Shown here in pieces: positions 8,308 to 16,990 of a DNA stretch of 64,000 nucleotides (position 1 is its first letter; each line of letters starts with the position of its first letter). This stretch comes from Candidatus Yanofskybacteria bacterium RIFCSPHIGHO2_01_FULL_41_26 (GTDB lineage: Bacteria > Patescibacteria > Paceibacteria > 2-02-FULL-40-12 > GWA2-44-9), in the NCBI GenBank assembly GCA_001794055.1, contig MGJB01000017.1, positions 50,161 through 114,160 on the forward strand, given 5' to 3'. Under the pieces are notes generated by a model. It made no database searches. It had not been told where the DNA came from and saw nothing but the letters and a program-made list of their open reading frames with translations. The position numbers were made by a program, and so were the translations under genes.

Positions 8308-9621
8308 CTATCTTCTGCGTTGCATCAAAACATTTACTCTGGATTCAGCGTTGTTTATTGAGTCTTTAACCGACATCCTCCCAAAATTTACATCGTCTAT
8401 CATATCGGCAAATATGCTTTCTATCGCGATATTATCTATCTGATACCAAGAACGGGCAGACAATGCCTGTATGGCAAAGACTCCAAGATCAAGATCGTTT
8501 CTTTGAAGCTCTATCAAGTCTCGGCGGGCGGAAGGACGAAGGGTTGCACTTAGATAATTTTGAGCTCCTTCTTTAGAAGCAAGATAGGCCACGAATTTCC
8601 ATGCTTCATTCGGAAATTTAGAACTAGAAGTAACGGCAGCACCCCAATAGTTTGCGTAATTCTTAAGGTCCGTGCTTGAAACTTGAGGCATAGATGCCAC
8701 ACCAAAATTAAGACGCGAGAATTTATTCTTTAAAACTTCCACCTCATGAGAATAATTGAACATCATCGCGGTTTTCCCTTCCGTAAAAGCATCAACAGAA
8801 TAGTGCTGGACATCGTTCCAAGTATAGTTTCTAACCGAAGGATTAGCAAAATCAGTGTAATACTTCAAAGCCAACTCCCCGACCGGAGTGTTGTTGACCT
8901 GTCTAGCAAATGAGGCTCCGATGTTGTCAGCATCTGTCATCCTTACTCCTGTCTGAATCATCAGTGCCGCCAAAATATCAGTCGAGCGATTAATGTTCCG
9001 GGACGTGCCGATGGCCGCTGCAGATTGGAGAATCTGGCCGCTTCCATCCAGCCGGGTTATGGTTTCCACATCGGAATTAAACTCTTCCCAGTTCTGGGGT
9101 GGACGAGTAATACCGGCACTGTTTAAAATATCTTTATTGTAAAAAAGGGCTAAAGTATCAACATAGAGCGGAAGAGCATAAATTTGATTATTAAAAACAA
9201 AATCATTGAAAGCCACATCGACAAAATTGGTCTTGTAGTCCTGAATGGTTAACAGAGGTTCTTTTTGTCCGGGAATCGTGGCCGGAAGAGCCTTTAACTT
9301 GTCGCCATGTTTAGGCAGCCAAGAATTATGAATCATGACAATATCCGGTCCAGTACCAGAAGCCAAAGAATCAATCAAGCTTTTTTCATATTCTTCATAA
9401 GAAAAAATCCGGTATAAAACTTTGACCTCCGGATTCTGGGCTTGAAAGCCGGTAATAACTTTATCAAAAGCACTTTTGTCGTCAAAAACTCCCCAAAATT
9501 CAAGAGTAGCAGATTGGGTATTACCTCCGCCACCAATACTTTTTAAAATCAAAATTACCGTCAAAAATACGGCAACAACTACTGAACCGACTAAAATGTA
9601 GAAGATTTTGTTGGTATTCAT
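8308..9621 (-). CDS. family 1 extracellular solute-binding protein, membrane-anchored
   Basis: 437 aa. An N-terminal transmembrane helix (FYILVGSVVVAVFLTVILIL) with no lipobox cysteine, then a substrate-binding fold typical of ABC sugar-binding proteins: FWGVFDDKSAFDKVITGFQ, GTGPDIVMIHNSWLP, ALPLYVDTLALFYNKDIL, and GKTAMMFNYSHE. No permease or ATPase gene is nearby. It is embedded in the pilin-like operon, so it may serve substrate capture for the surface structure or act with a permease elsewhere. Ligand unknown. Confidence 0.85.
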   Translation of the reverse strand: MNTNKIFYILVGSVVVAVFLTVILILKSIGGGGNTQSATLEFWGVFDDKSAFDKVITGFQAQNPEVKVLYRIFSYEEYEKSLIDSLASGTGPDIVMIHNSWLPKHGDKLKALPATIPGQKEPLLTIQDYKTNFVDVAFNDFVFNNQIYALPLYVDTLALFYNKDILNSAGITRPPQNWEEFNSDVETITRLDGSGQILQSAAAIGTSRNINRSTDILAALMIQTGVRMTDADNIGASFARQVNNTPVGELALKYYTDFANPSVRNYTWNDVQHYSVDAFTEGKTAMMFNYSHEVEVLKNKFSRLNFGVASMPQVSSTDLKNYANYWGAAVTSSSKFPNEAWKFVAYLASKEGAQNYLSATLRPSARRDLIELQRNDLDLGVFAIQALSARSWYQIDNIAIESIFADMIDDVNFGRMSVKDSINNAESRVNVLMQRRR

Positions 9622-9636
9622 CCCGCTAAATTCAGC

Positions 9637-10218
9637 TCAAAGTTTTTTAAATCTCATGCCATAGTGAAATTGTCCGGCATTAATATCATTTTCAAAAACC
9701 AACTTCTCACCGAGAACAAGAGAACGCATCGCAATCTCGTCGATTCTTAAGTTATCGGGTGGCCCAAATCCTCCGGCTGCTCTTTTCCAGTCAATTACAA
9801 CCAGTATTCCTCCGTTTTTTAAAACCCTGACGGCTTCTTTAATAATTTCGGGTTTCTGTTGGGATTGAAAAAGAATGTTGGCGAGAAGCACCATGTCCTG
9901 AGAATTATCCGCCAAACCGGAGCTGCCCGCAACTTCAAGATTGCTTCTGATTGTCTCAACATTTTCAAGTCCAGCTGCTTTGGCTTTGACCCTGACATTA
10001 TCTAAAGCAGATTCTTGAATATCTAAGGCATAAACTTTTCCACTGATACCGATTCTCTTGGCTAATAAAATAGTAAAATAACCCGCCCCTGAACCAAAAT
10101 CAGCCACTACCATCCCCGGCGCAATTCCAAATCCAGCCGCAATTTTTTCCGGATTCATAAAACCACCTGTCCCAAGATTACTACCCAATCCACTCGTAGG
10201 CATGTTTACCGGCTCCAT
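9637..10218 (-). CDS. class I SAM-dependent methyltransferase
   Basis: 193 aa. Motif I VVADFGSGAGYFTILLAKRI (about 38-57), followed by VYALDIQ and a VLKNGGILVVIDWK segment, is the UbiE/Methyltransf_11 type. It has no membrane segment. The start ATG at 10218 lies 15 bp after a second in-frame Met candidate is considered, and the longer form keeps a full N-terminal helix. Substrate unknown. Confidence 0.85.
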   Translation of the reverse strand: MEPVNMPTSGLGSNLGTGGFMNPEKIAAGFGIAPGMVVADFGSGAGYFTILLAKRIGISGKVYALDIQESALDNVRVKAKAAGLENVETIRSNLEVAGSSGLADNSQDMVLLANILFQSQQKPEIIKEAVRVLKNGGILVVIDWKRAAGGFGPPDNLRIDEIAMRSLVLGEKLVFENDINAGQFHYGMRFKKL

Positions 10219-10276
10219 ACATCAAATTTTACCACAACAAAAGAATTGAGTTATAAACAAACCTCTCGCCCACAAC

Positions 10277-10300
10277 AAAAACGGCCGAAGCCGTTTTTTT
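10277..10300. terminator. intrinsic terminator
   Basis: AAAACGGC / GCCGTTTT-type stem around loop CGAA, with seven T on the plus strand and a shorter run on the minus strand. It follows the minus-strand gene at 10306-10728. Confidence 0.75.
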
Positions 10301-10305
10301 GATTT

Positions 10306-10728
10306 CTACTGACCCCCACCGGGTCGCCACTCTCCGGTTGTTGGATTCTGCCAAACCCATGTCGAATCAACATTTGCAGTTGGCATTCTCCATGTCCAAC
10401 TTGTTTCAACATTCGGCTCAGGCCGGCCATAGCAAGCGGCTGATCCGCCCCGATTCAAACAGGAATTACCGCCGCCGTCTTCCTCAAGCAATGGCGGTTC
10501 GTCTTCGTCAGCAAAAGAATTTAAAAATCCAAACCATGATTTATTTTGTGCTAATGTCGTTCTGGTGGCAACCAAAGCTGCTACCTTATCAGAATCTTTA
10601 TTTAAAGCTGACCATGCAGCATTCAGGTCCTTAATAGCTGTTGACCTGGTATTAGCTTTAATCGTCTCATTAACACCGATTACAAAAATCAGGGTTAATA
10701 TAATTGTCAGTATTATTTTTTTGTTCAT
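10306..10728 (-). CDS. exported protein with Trp-rich C-terminal repeats
   Basis: 140 aa. N-terminal signal peptide (MNKKIILTIILTLIFVIGV), a helical middle, an acidic EDEPPLLEEDGGG linker and a C-terminus with two imperfect repeats (ETSWTWRMPTANV and DSTWVWQNPTTGEW). Two Cys could form a disulfide. I recognise no family. It directly abuts the CBS-domain gene upstream and is followed by a terminator, so it is the last gene of that transcript. Confidence 0.65.
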   Translation of the reverse strand: MNKKIILTIILTLIFVIGVNETIKANTRSTAIKDLNAAWSALNKDSDKVAALVATRTTLAQNKSWFGFLNSFADEDEPPLLEEDGGGNSCLNRGGSAACYGRPEPNVETSWTWRMPTANVDSTWVWQNPTTGEWRPGGGQ

Positions 10729-11373
10729 TTAAATATTTAATTTTAAAATTAGTATCCAGGCAATAGCGAAACCGACCAAGGCAAACAATGCACTGGCAAC
10801 AAGCCAAATTTTCGCTCTTGCCCTAGATACAAGTATAAACTTCTTATCGAAATTGTTAAGGAAATTGTTGATAACTTCTTCAACGCGCAGTTGTTCTTGA
10901 AACTTGCGGGCATCAATATTCTGCTCACCCATGAATTTGATAATGTCATGTCGACCAATAACGCCGGTCAATATTTTCTGCTCATTAACCACGGGCAGAG
11001 ATACATTCATGTTTTTTGAAAATAAATCAATTATTCCAAATATCGAATCCCCTTCTTTTGCAAAATAGGGATCGTCATTCATGGCATCTTTCACTTTTAA
11101 TTCGGATATTTTTTCAAGTTCTTTTTTTACTGGCTCGGCATCGCTCTTATACAATTCGACTGTTTTAAAAATCCTCAAGAATGTTGGCAAGTGAACTGAT
11201 GTTCCCCTTATAATCATATCGCTATTTGTAATGCTCCCCACAAGATAACCCCCAATAACAACCGGCAAGCCGTTAAAGCCATTCTTCAAAATCAAATTAA
11301 CAGCTTCAATTAAGCTTGTATCAGGAGTAACGGTTACAATGTTTTTGACCATTATATCTGCTGCTGTTTTCAT
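10729..11373 (-). CDS. CBS-domain protein with C-terminal membrane helix
   Basis: 214 aa. Two CBS repeats: ADIMVKNIVTVTPDTSLIEAVNLILKNGFNGLPVV (about 4-60) and VKDAMNDDPYFAKEGDSIFGIIDLF (about 93-150), followed by a single C-terminal transmembrane helix (WLVASALFALVGFAIAWILIL). CBS pairs bind adenosyl ligands such as AMP, ATP or SAM. There is no channel or enzyme domain. It starts 7 bp after gyrA, so the two are probably co-transcribed. Confidence 0.88.
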   Translation of the reverse strand: MKTAADIMVKNIVTVTPDTSLIEAVNLILKNGFNGLPVVIGGYLVGSITNSDMIIRGTSVHLPTFLRIFKTVELYKSDAEPVKKELEKISELKVKDAMNDDPYFAKEGDSIFGIIDLFSKNMNVSLPVVNEQKILTGVIGRHDIIKFMGEQNIDARKFQEQLRVEEVINNFLNNFDKKFILVSRARAKIWLVASALFALVGFAIAWILILKLNI

Positions 11374-11380
11374 CGATAGT

Positions 11381-13807
11381 TTAAACTAATGCCACCGAGG
11401 CCAATCCGTCGCCTGATTCTACCCTCATAATCCTGACGCCTTGAGTAGCACGTCCAAGCACGGAGACGCTGTCTATTGATGTACGAATTACAACACCTTT
11501 GCGCGAAACGGCGATTAATTCTTTATTTTCTTCCGAGGTAATATGGGCTGAAACCAATTTACCAGTTTTTGGTGTAATTTTAGCCGTCATAATTCCCCGG
11601 CCGCCCCGGTTCTGAACTTTGTAAAATTTCAAATCTGTGCGCTTGCCATAGCCATTGGCCATGACAACCAATATCTTCAGGCCTTTTTCTACACCGGCAG
11701 GAACAACGTCAGCTCCGACAACTTTTTCTTGTTTTTCTAACCTCATACCGATAACCCCCGAAGCGCCCCTGCCCATTGCCCGCACATCTTTTTCTTTAAA
11801 GCGAATAGAATTGCCACCGGAAGAAACCATCATTACTTGGTCATTGCCGGAAGTAGTCACAACCCAACCAAGCTGATCATCGCCCTTTAATTTGATCGCC
11901 ACCATGCCGCTACTTCGAACTTTGGAGAAAGCATCTGTGTCAACTTTTTTAATGATACCGTTGGCAGTGGCCATGAAAAGAAATCCTTTGGAATCCTTCG
12001 GCACTGGGACTACGGCCGTAATTATCTCGCTAGGTGAAATATTCAAAAAATTAACTATCGCTTTGCCCTTGGATTGACGGGACGATTCCGGAACTTCGTA
12101 ACCTTTTGTTTGAAATACTTTTCCTGTATTAGTAAAGAACAACAAACTATCGTGGGTATTGGCCATGAAAAACTGGGAAATGACATCTTCTTCTTTGGTG
12201 GCCATACCGATTAAACCCTTACCGCCTCGTTTTTGAGATTTTAATCCTTCGGGTTGTATTCTCTTTATGTATCCACCGTGAGTAATCATGAACAAGGAAT
12301 CCTCCTCCGGCATCAATTCGTCTTCCCCTATCTCTCTCAAGGCCGACTTAACCACTTTTGTCCGTCTTTCATCGCCAAATTTTTCTCTGATTTCTTTGAA
12401 TTCTTCTTTTATTACTCCCAAAATTTTCTTCGGACTTGCCAGCAAGTCTTCGAGATACGCGATAAGATCCAGTTTTTCTTTCAATTCGTCATTAATTTTC
12501 TTCCTCTCTAGACCAGCCAGAGCCTGCAATCTCATATCCAAAATAGCCAAAGCTTGCTTATCGGAAAACTTGAATTTTTTTATTAAATTATTAAAAGCAT
12601 CTTCTTTTGATTCAGAAGCTCTGATTGTTTTGATTATCTCGTCAATGTGATCAAGGGCCTTTTTAAGTCCTTCTAAAATATGGGCCCTGTCTTTGGCCTT
12701 CTGAAGTTCGAATCTAGTCCTTCGAATTACAACTTCGCGACGATGGTCAACAAATTTCTCAAGAAGTCCTTTCAGGCCTAAAATTTGGGGTTGAGTGCCC
12801 CCATCAACCAAGGCTAGCATATTGAAATGAAAAGCTTTCTGAAGCTCTGTGTATTTGAAGAGTTGATTAATAACTTTCTTGGGAAAAGCGTCTTGTTTCA
12901 GGTCAATTGCGATTCTTAGTCCATCTTTATCGGATTCGTCTCGAATATCTCTAATGCCTTCTATTTTCTTTTCTTTCACAAGATCGGCTATCTTCATTAT
13001 CAACTCGGCCTTATTCACCTGATAAGGTATTTCAGAAACTATTATCTGATAACCTTTTTTGTTTTCCACGATATCGGCCTGGCCTCGCATTATTATGGGA
13101 CCACGGCCAGTGGCATAAGCGCTGAGGATATCTTTTTCGTTATATATGATTCCCCCAGTCGGAAAGTCCGGTCCTTTTATAAATTGAGTTAGGTCTTTTA
13201 CGTCCGCTTCCTTGTTGTCTATAAGATAAGCCAACGCATCTAAAACTTCGGTTAAATTGTGTGGGGGTATGTTGGTGGCCATGCCGACAGCAATGCCCAT
13301 AGAACCGTTTATGAGAAGATTGGGAATTCGAGAGGGCAGTACTGTTGGTTCTTTAACCGATGAATCATAATTATCTTGAAAATTAACAGTTTCCTTGTCA
13401 ATATCAGCAAGCAGCGATTCAGATATTGAGGCCAGCCGACATTCTGTATAACGCATGGCAGCCGGAGCGTCAGCATCAATCGATCCAAAATTTCCTTGAC
13501 CTTGAACCAGCGGGTATCTTAAAGAAAAATCCTGGGCCATGCGAACCATAGAATCATAGATGGCCGTATCTCCATGCGGATGAAAGGAACCCATGGTTGT
13601 ACCGACAACCTTGGCTGACTTTTGAAATTTTGCGGTCGGTCTTAATCCCATTTCGTGCATCGCATACAAAATCCTCCGATGAACCGGTTTTAAACCATCT
13701 CTGATATCCGGCAAGGCGCGGGCAACAATAACGCTCATCGCATATTCCAAATAAGCCTGCTGCATTTCCTGGACTATTTCCCTTTGTTTTATTTGGCCTT
13801 CAGCCAT
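11381..13807 (-). CDS. gyrA: DNA gyrase subunit A
   Basis: 808 aa. The catalytic Tyr is in AAMRYTE (Tyr120). The quinolone-determining segment reads HPHGDTAIYD, so Thr81 replaces the usual Ser. A GyrA box (SQKRGGKG) in the C-terminal beta-pinwheel identifies gyrase rather than topoisomerase IV. Length is slightly below E. coli GyrA (875 aa). gyrB is not in the window. No Shine-Dalgarno sequence is seen upstream. Confidence 0.98.
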   Translation of the reverse strand: MAEGQIKQREIVQEMQQAYLEYAMSVIVARALPDIRDGLKPVHRRILYAMHEMGLRPTAKFQKSAKVVGTTMGSFHPHGDTAIYDSMVRMAQDFSLRYPLVQGQGNFGSIDADAPAAMRYTECRLASISESLLADIDKETVNFQDNYDSSVKEPTVLPSRIPNLLINGSMGIAVGMATNIPPHNLTEVLDALAYLIDNKEADVKDLTQFIKGPDFPTGGIIYNEKDILSAYATGRGPIIMRGQADIVENKKGYQIIVSEIPYQVNKAELIMKIADLVKEKKIEGIRDIRDESDKDGLRIAIDLKQDAFPKKVINQLFKYTELQKAFHFNMLALVDGGTQPQILGLKGLLEKFVDHRREVVIRRTRFELQKAKDRAHILEGLKKALDHIDEIIKTIRASESKEDAFNNLIKKFKFSDKQALAILDMRLQALAGLERKKINDELKEKLDLIAYLEDLLASPKKILGVIKEEFKEIREKFGDERRTKVVKSALREIGEDELMPEEDSLFMITHGGYIKRIQPEGLKSQKRGGKGLIGMATKEEDVISQFFMANTHDSLLFFTNTGKVFQTKGYEVPESSRQSKGKAIVNFLNISPSEIITAVVPVPKDSKGFLFMATANGIIKKVDTDAFSKVRSSGMVAIKLKGDDQLGWVVTTSGNDQVMMVSSGGNSIRFKEKDVRAMGRGASGVIGMRLEKQEKVVGADVVPAGVEKGLKILVVMANGYGKRTDLKFYKVQNRGGRGIMTAKITPKTGKLVSAHITSEENKELIAVSRKGVVIRTSIDSVSVLGRATQGVRIMRVESGDGLASVALV

Positions 13808-13911
13808 ATGCTTTGCTTCAGCTTATCAAGTAAAAAGTCCATAAAGTTTATCAAGTTTTTAGAACTTAATTATACTTTACGAACTTTATTAACTTTACAA
13901 ACCTTATTAAC

Positions 13912-14265
13912 CTATTTCTTCTCCGACAATGGCAGCGTGTACACCTTTCCTAAATCGTTGGCTTTCGTATTGTCGATAGTAATGTCTTTTTTGTCGTCGT
14001 TGGTCAAATTAAAAATACTAAAAAATGCGGCTTTAAGGTCCTGTCCCGTCTTGCCTATATCTCCCAGCAATGAAGGCACATTCTTGTTTTCGGCTAAATT
14101 TCTTTGGTCTGTGATTTCTCCAGGATTTAATAGTACATACAAATTCTTCTCAAATGAGTTATACCAAATCATTCCCACCAATGAAATAGTTGTAACAACA
14201 CAAAGACCGAACATTATTTCTCTGTGGTGTCGTGGTTGTTTGCGTATCTCGTCTAAGAAACTCAT
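13912..14265 (-). CDS. single-pass membrane protein, unknown
   Basis: 117 aa. A short basic cytoplasmic N-terminus (MSFLDEIRKQPRHHREI), one transmembrane helix (about 17-36), then an extracytoplasmic domain of about 80 residues with a LLNPGEITDQRNLAENKNVP segment. Not recognised. It starts 2 bp after the upstream MBL hydrolase gene, implying an operon. Confidence 0.65.
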   Translation of the reverse strand: MSFLDEIRKQPRHHREIMFGLCVVTTISLVGMIWYNSFEKNLYVLLNPGEITDQRNLAENKNVPSLLGDIGKTGQDLKAAFFSIFNLTNDDKKDITIDNTKANDLGKVYTLPLSEKK

Positions 14266-14267
14266 CG

Positions 14268-14927
14268 TTACGTTTGAAACATTATCAATTTCATTTCTTC
14301 CGCTGGAAGAAGTTTTTTTGATATTTTATATTTACCTGCCCCGAGCGAAGTCGAGGAGTCTACCTTTTCCGGCGTCAGCCCTAATTCTTTCACAAACTTT
14401 TCAGGGCCTTCTATCTCAACTCTCAAGTCTTTCAATTTGTAATGCATCGGAATTATTATCTTCGGCTCAATCTGACTGATAACTCCGATAGCCTCTTTAT
14501 AATTAATTGTATAATTTCCTCCGACAGGAACCAAGAGTATATCTACGTCGCCGATATCATCTACCTGGCTCTCGGTCAACTTCTCCTGGCCCAAATCACC
14601 CAGGTGGCAAATGGTCATTTCTTCAGCTTTGATTACATATATTATATTGAGTCCCCGCTCCTTGCCTTCAGTCTTGTCATGATATGAAGAGATCCCCCTG
14701 ATAGCAATTCCTTTCTTCTCGTATTCACCTGGCGTGTTTATCAAAAAAGCTTCTGGATTTATCTCGTCCACATTGTTGTGATCATCATGACCGTGAGATA
14801 CCAAAACAATATCATCCTTAATTTTGGGTGGTTTTAAACCAATTTCCTTAGAAAATGGGTCAATCAAAATACTGCCTTCTTTGGATTCTATCCTGAAACA
14901 GCTATGCCCAAACCAGTTAATCGTCAT
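14268..14927 (-). CDS. MBL-fold metal-dependent hydrolase (UPF0173-like)
   Basis: 219 aa. Metallo-beta-lactamase fold: GHSCFRIE at the N-terminus, metal motif SHGHDDHN (about 44-51), CHLGDLGQ, and a late PMHYKL. This pattern matches the UPF0173 family of predicted hydrolases, of unknown substrate. A TTGATT / 17 nt / TAAGAT promoter ends 6 nt before the ATG, suggesting a leaderless transcript. Confidence 0.88.
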   Translation of the reverse strand: MTINWFGHSCFRIESKEGSILIDPFSKEIGLKPPKIKDDIVLVSHGHDDHNNVDEINPEAFLINTPGEYEKKGIAIRGISSYHDKTEGKERGLNIIYVIKAEEMTICHLGDLGQEKLTESQVDDIGDVDILLVPVGGNYTINYKEAIGVISQIEPKIIIPMHYKLKDLRVEIEGPEKFVKELGLTPEKVDSSTSLGAGKYKISKKLLPAEEMKLIMFQT

Positions 14928-15016
14928 GCTCTAATCTTAGCAAATTTTTAGTAGCAAATCAATAGCAAAATCGACACTCCGCCCCATCGTCTTCGTCAAC
15001 CATTCGCGTTTCGCAG

Positions 15017-15045
15017 TTGCAAAATTTGGGGAGTTGAGGTATAGT
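15017..15045 (+). promoter_or_regulatory. candidate promoter of rpsA
   Basis: TTGCAA, 17-nt spacer, TATAGT. It would start a 5' leader of about 58 nt before the rpsA ATG. Confidence 0.5.
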
Positions 15046-15109
15046 ACTGACTACAAAAGTAAATCTTTAATGCCAAGGATCAGGAGCCGGTCGTGAGTTA
15101 ACGCCGGCC

Positions 15110-16261
15110 ATGACTGATGCTAGGCAAATCAGTTCAATGCAAATCAACAATTCAGATATCAAATCAATGAAAGACCTCCTTTTCAAGGAGGAGTTTTTTC
15201 TGCCTAAGCCGGGAAATATATTAAGTGGACAGATAATTAACATCTCCAAAGCCAATGTTGTTGTGGACTTGGGTCACATTGGAATCGGCATAGTTTATCC
15301 AGGCGAATTTTATGACAACCCCGACAGAATGAAGGGTTTAAAGCCTGGAGACAAAGTATCGGCAATGCTTATTGAGCTTGAGAATGATGATGGTTACCGA
15401 GAGCTGTCTTTGAGATCTGCTCAAATGACTACCGCCTGGCAGGATATTAAAGAAAAGATGGATGCAAGTGAAGTCATTACCACCAAAATAGTTAACATCA
15501 ACAAAGGCGGTCTTATTGTTGAAGTAAGTGGAATTCAGGGCTTCCTTCCACTCTCGCAATTATCGTCTGAACATTATCCAAAAATAGACGGCGGAGACAC
15601 CACCAAAATAGTCCAGGCCCTCCAGAAATTCAAAGGCATGGAATTCCAGGTCAAAATTCTTGATTTTAACGAAACGGAAAACAAGTTAATTGTTTCTGAA
15701 AAAGCAATCAAAGAAGAAGCCGCCAAAGAAGAGCTCTCAAAATTAAAAGTCGGAGATTTGATTGAAGGCAAAATAACCGAGGTTACCGACTTTGGGGCCT
15801 TCGTCAAATTAAGCGACACGTTGGACGGTTTGATACACTCATCTGAGATAGATTGGAAATTTATTGAAGACCCGCGAGAGGTCCTCCATTCGGGAGATGA
15901 AATCACTGCAAAAATAATCAGCTTGGAAGGCGGGCGAGTTTCTCTTTCCTTAAAAGCTTTAAAGGAAGATCCCTGGTTAAAGGCTGAAGAAAAATATCAA
16001 CCCGGACATAAAGTCAGCGGCCGAGTCATCAAAATCAGAAACAACGGCGCTTTCGTGGAACTCATCGGAGACATAATCGCTTTTCTGCCGGTGGCGGAAC
16101 TAGGCGGACAGAATCTTAATGATGTTTTCGAGCTAAATAAAGAATATGAATTTGCCATCGTCAGCTTGGATCCCAAAGAACACAAAATGGTTTTAACACT
16201 ACCAGGCAAAAAACCTGTCCAAGAAACTCATGAGGAACCCAAAGAAGAAACTGTTTCCTAA
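15110..16261 (+). CDS. rpsA: 30S ribosomal protein S1 (four S1 domains)
   Basis: 383 aa with four S1/OB-fold repeats: PGNILSGQIINISKANVVVDLG (about 32-53), a second degenerate one around 115-160 (ASEVITTKIVNINKGGLIVE), VGDLIEGKITEVTDFGAFVKL (about 215-235) and GHKVSGRVIKIRNNGAFVEL (about 301-320). Four domains is the length seen in many Gram-positive and CPR S1 homologs. The start ATG is the first in frame; later Mets at residues 8 and 18 cannot be excluded. Confidence 0.9.
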   Translation: MTDARQISSMQINNSDIKSMKDLLFKEEFFLPKPGNILSGQIINISKANVVVDLGHIGIGIVYPGEFYDNPDRMKGLKPGDKVSAMLIELENDDGYRELSLRSAQMTTAWQDIKEKMDASEVITTKIVNINKGGLIVEVSGIQGFLPLSQLSSEHYPKIDGGDTTKIVQALQKFKGMEFQVKILDFNETENKLIVSEKAIKEEAAKEELSKLKVGDLIEGKITEVTDFGAFVKLSDTLDGLIHSSEIDWKFIEDPREVLHSGDEITAKIISLEGGRVSLSLKALKEDPWLKAEEKYQPGHKVSGRVIKIRNNGAFVELIGDIIAFLPVAELGGQNLNDVFELNKEYEFAIVSLDPKEHKMVLTLPGKKPVQETHEEPKEETVS

Positions 16262-16388
16262 AATAAGAACTCAGATTTCTGTCCCTCCTTCGCAAGTACA
16301 CGAAAGTAAAGTTAAGCCTGTCTCAAGGGCAAAGATAAGACGACATTCTCAAAAAGAAATTAAAGAAGGAATAAAAGAGATGAATTAA
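16230..16388 (+). CDS. possible small basic protein overlapping rpsA end
   Basis: An out-of-frame 52-aa ORF starting inside the 3' end of rpsA (MRNPKKKLFPKIRTQISVPP ...) and ending 16 bp before the next promoter. It is Lys/Arg-rich. The overlap and basic composition would fit a coupled small protein, but no family or ribosome-binding site supports it. Confidence 0.3.
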   Translation: MRNPKKKLFPKIRTQISVPPSQVHESKVKPVSRAKIRRHSQKEIKEGIKEMN

Positions 16389-16403
16389 TCTCGAAGTTTT
16401 AGT

Positions 16404-16432
16404 TTGACAATCTATTGTTTTTGCTGTAATAT
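16404..16432 (+). promoter_or_regulatory. consensus sigma70-type promoter P1
   Basis: TTGACA, 17-nt spacer, TAATAT. The downstream leader (cgttcattaccaactaaacaggag) closely resembles that of the next gene in the island. Confidence 0.85.
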
Positions 16433-16473
16433 ATATCAACGTTCATTACCAACTAAACAGGAGACCCGCACAC

Positions 16474-16872
16474 TTGTTGCACAGAGTCACCGACAGAGTC
16501 CCAGCCAACATCACTGCCCGCCACACTTTTGGCGGCCATAGCGAAATCATCATCCCCGAGAATGACGGCTGTCTCGGTTCTTGGAATGGCGGTAATTTCG
16601 AACTTGAGATTGAATCCATAACTGGGTTTTTTGTTACCCAAGCAGATGAAAAAGGGGAAATCGTTGAGCTCCCCTCGGATGAACGGGGCAGAAGAAAAAG
16701 ATTTACCGTATCAGTTCCCCTCTTCTGGTCTGAAAAAGTCGGCCTATTAATAACAAGGCCTCCGTCAAATTATGTGAAATTGCAAGAATCCACCAAATCT
16801 TCCCGTGTTTGGGAAATCGCCATCATAACAAATGAGACAAAATTCTTTCTTTCGATTAGACCTCTCCGCTAA
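16474..16872 (+). CDS. island gene 1, unknown
   Basis: 132 aa from a TTG start, chosen because AGGAG lies about 10 nt upstream. Not recognised. It is a beta-rich soluble protein with no signal peptide or membrane helix; the middle reads ENDGCLGSWNGGNFELEIES. It has its own consensus promoter and terminator, like the other genes of this island, and a strong ribosome-binding site unlike the core genes around it. First gene of the 16.4-21.5 kb island. Confidence 0.65.
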   Translation: MLHRVTDRVPANITARHTFGGHSEIIIPENDGCLGSWNGGNFELEIESITGFFVTQADEKGEIVELPSDERGRRKRFTVSVPLFWSEKVGLLITRPPSNYVKLQESTKSSRVWEIAIITNETKFFLSIRPLR

Positions 16873-16898
16873 GAGCATGTCCATACAAGTATTTTCTG

Positions 16899-16923
16899 CC
16901 TACGCCCATTGCGTAGGTTTTTT
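16899..16923 (+). terminator. terminator of island gene 1
   Basis: CCTACGC / GCGTAGG stem, loop CCATT, followed by a T-run. The next promoter begins immediately after the T-run. Confidence 0.85.
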
Positions 16924-16925
16924 GT

Positions 16926-16955
16926 TTGACAATTATCGTATTGTCATGTTATAAT
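16926..16955 (+). promoter_or_regulatory. consensus promoter P2
   Basis: TTGACA, 18-nt spacer, TATAAT. The leader cgttcgtttccaaccaaagaggtg is a recognisable copy of that of P1. Confidence 0.85.
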
Positions 16956-16990
16956 ATCAGCACGTTCGTTTCCAACCAAAGAGGTGACAA

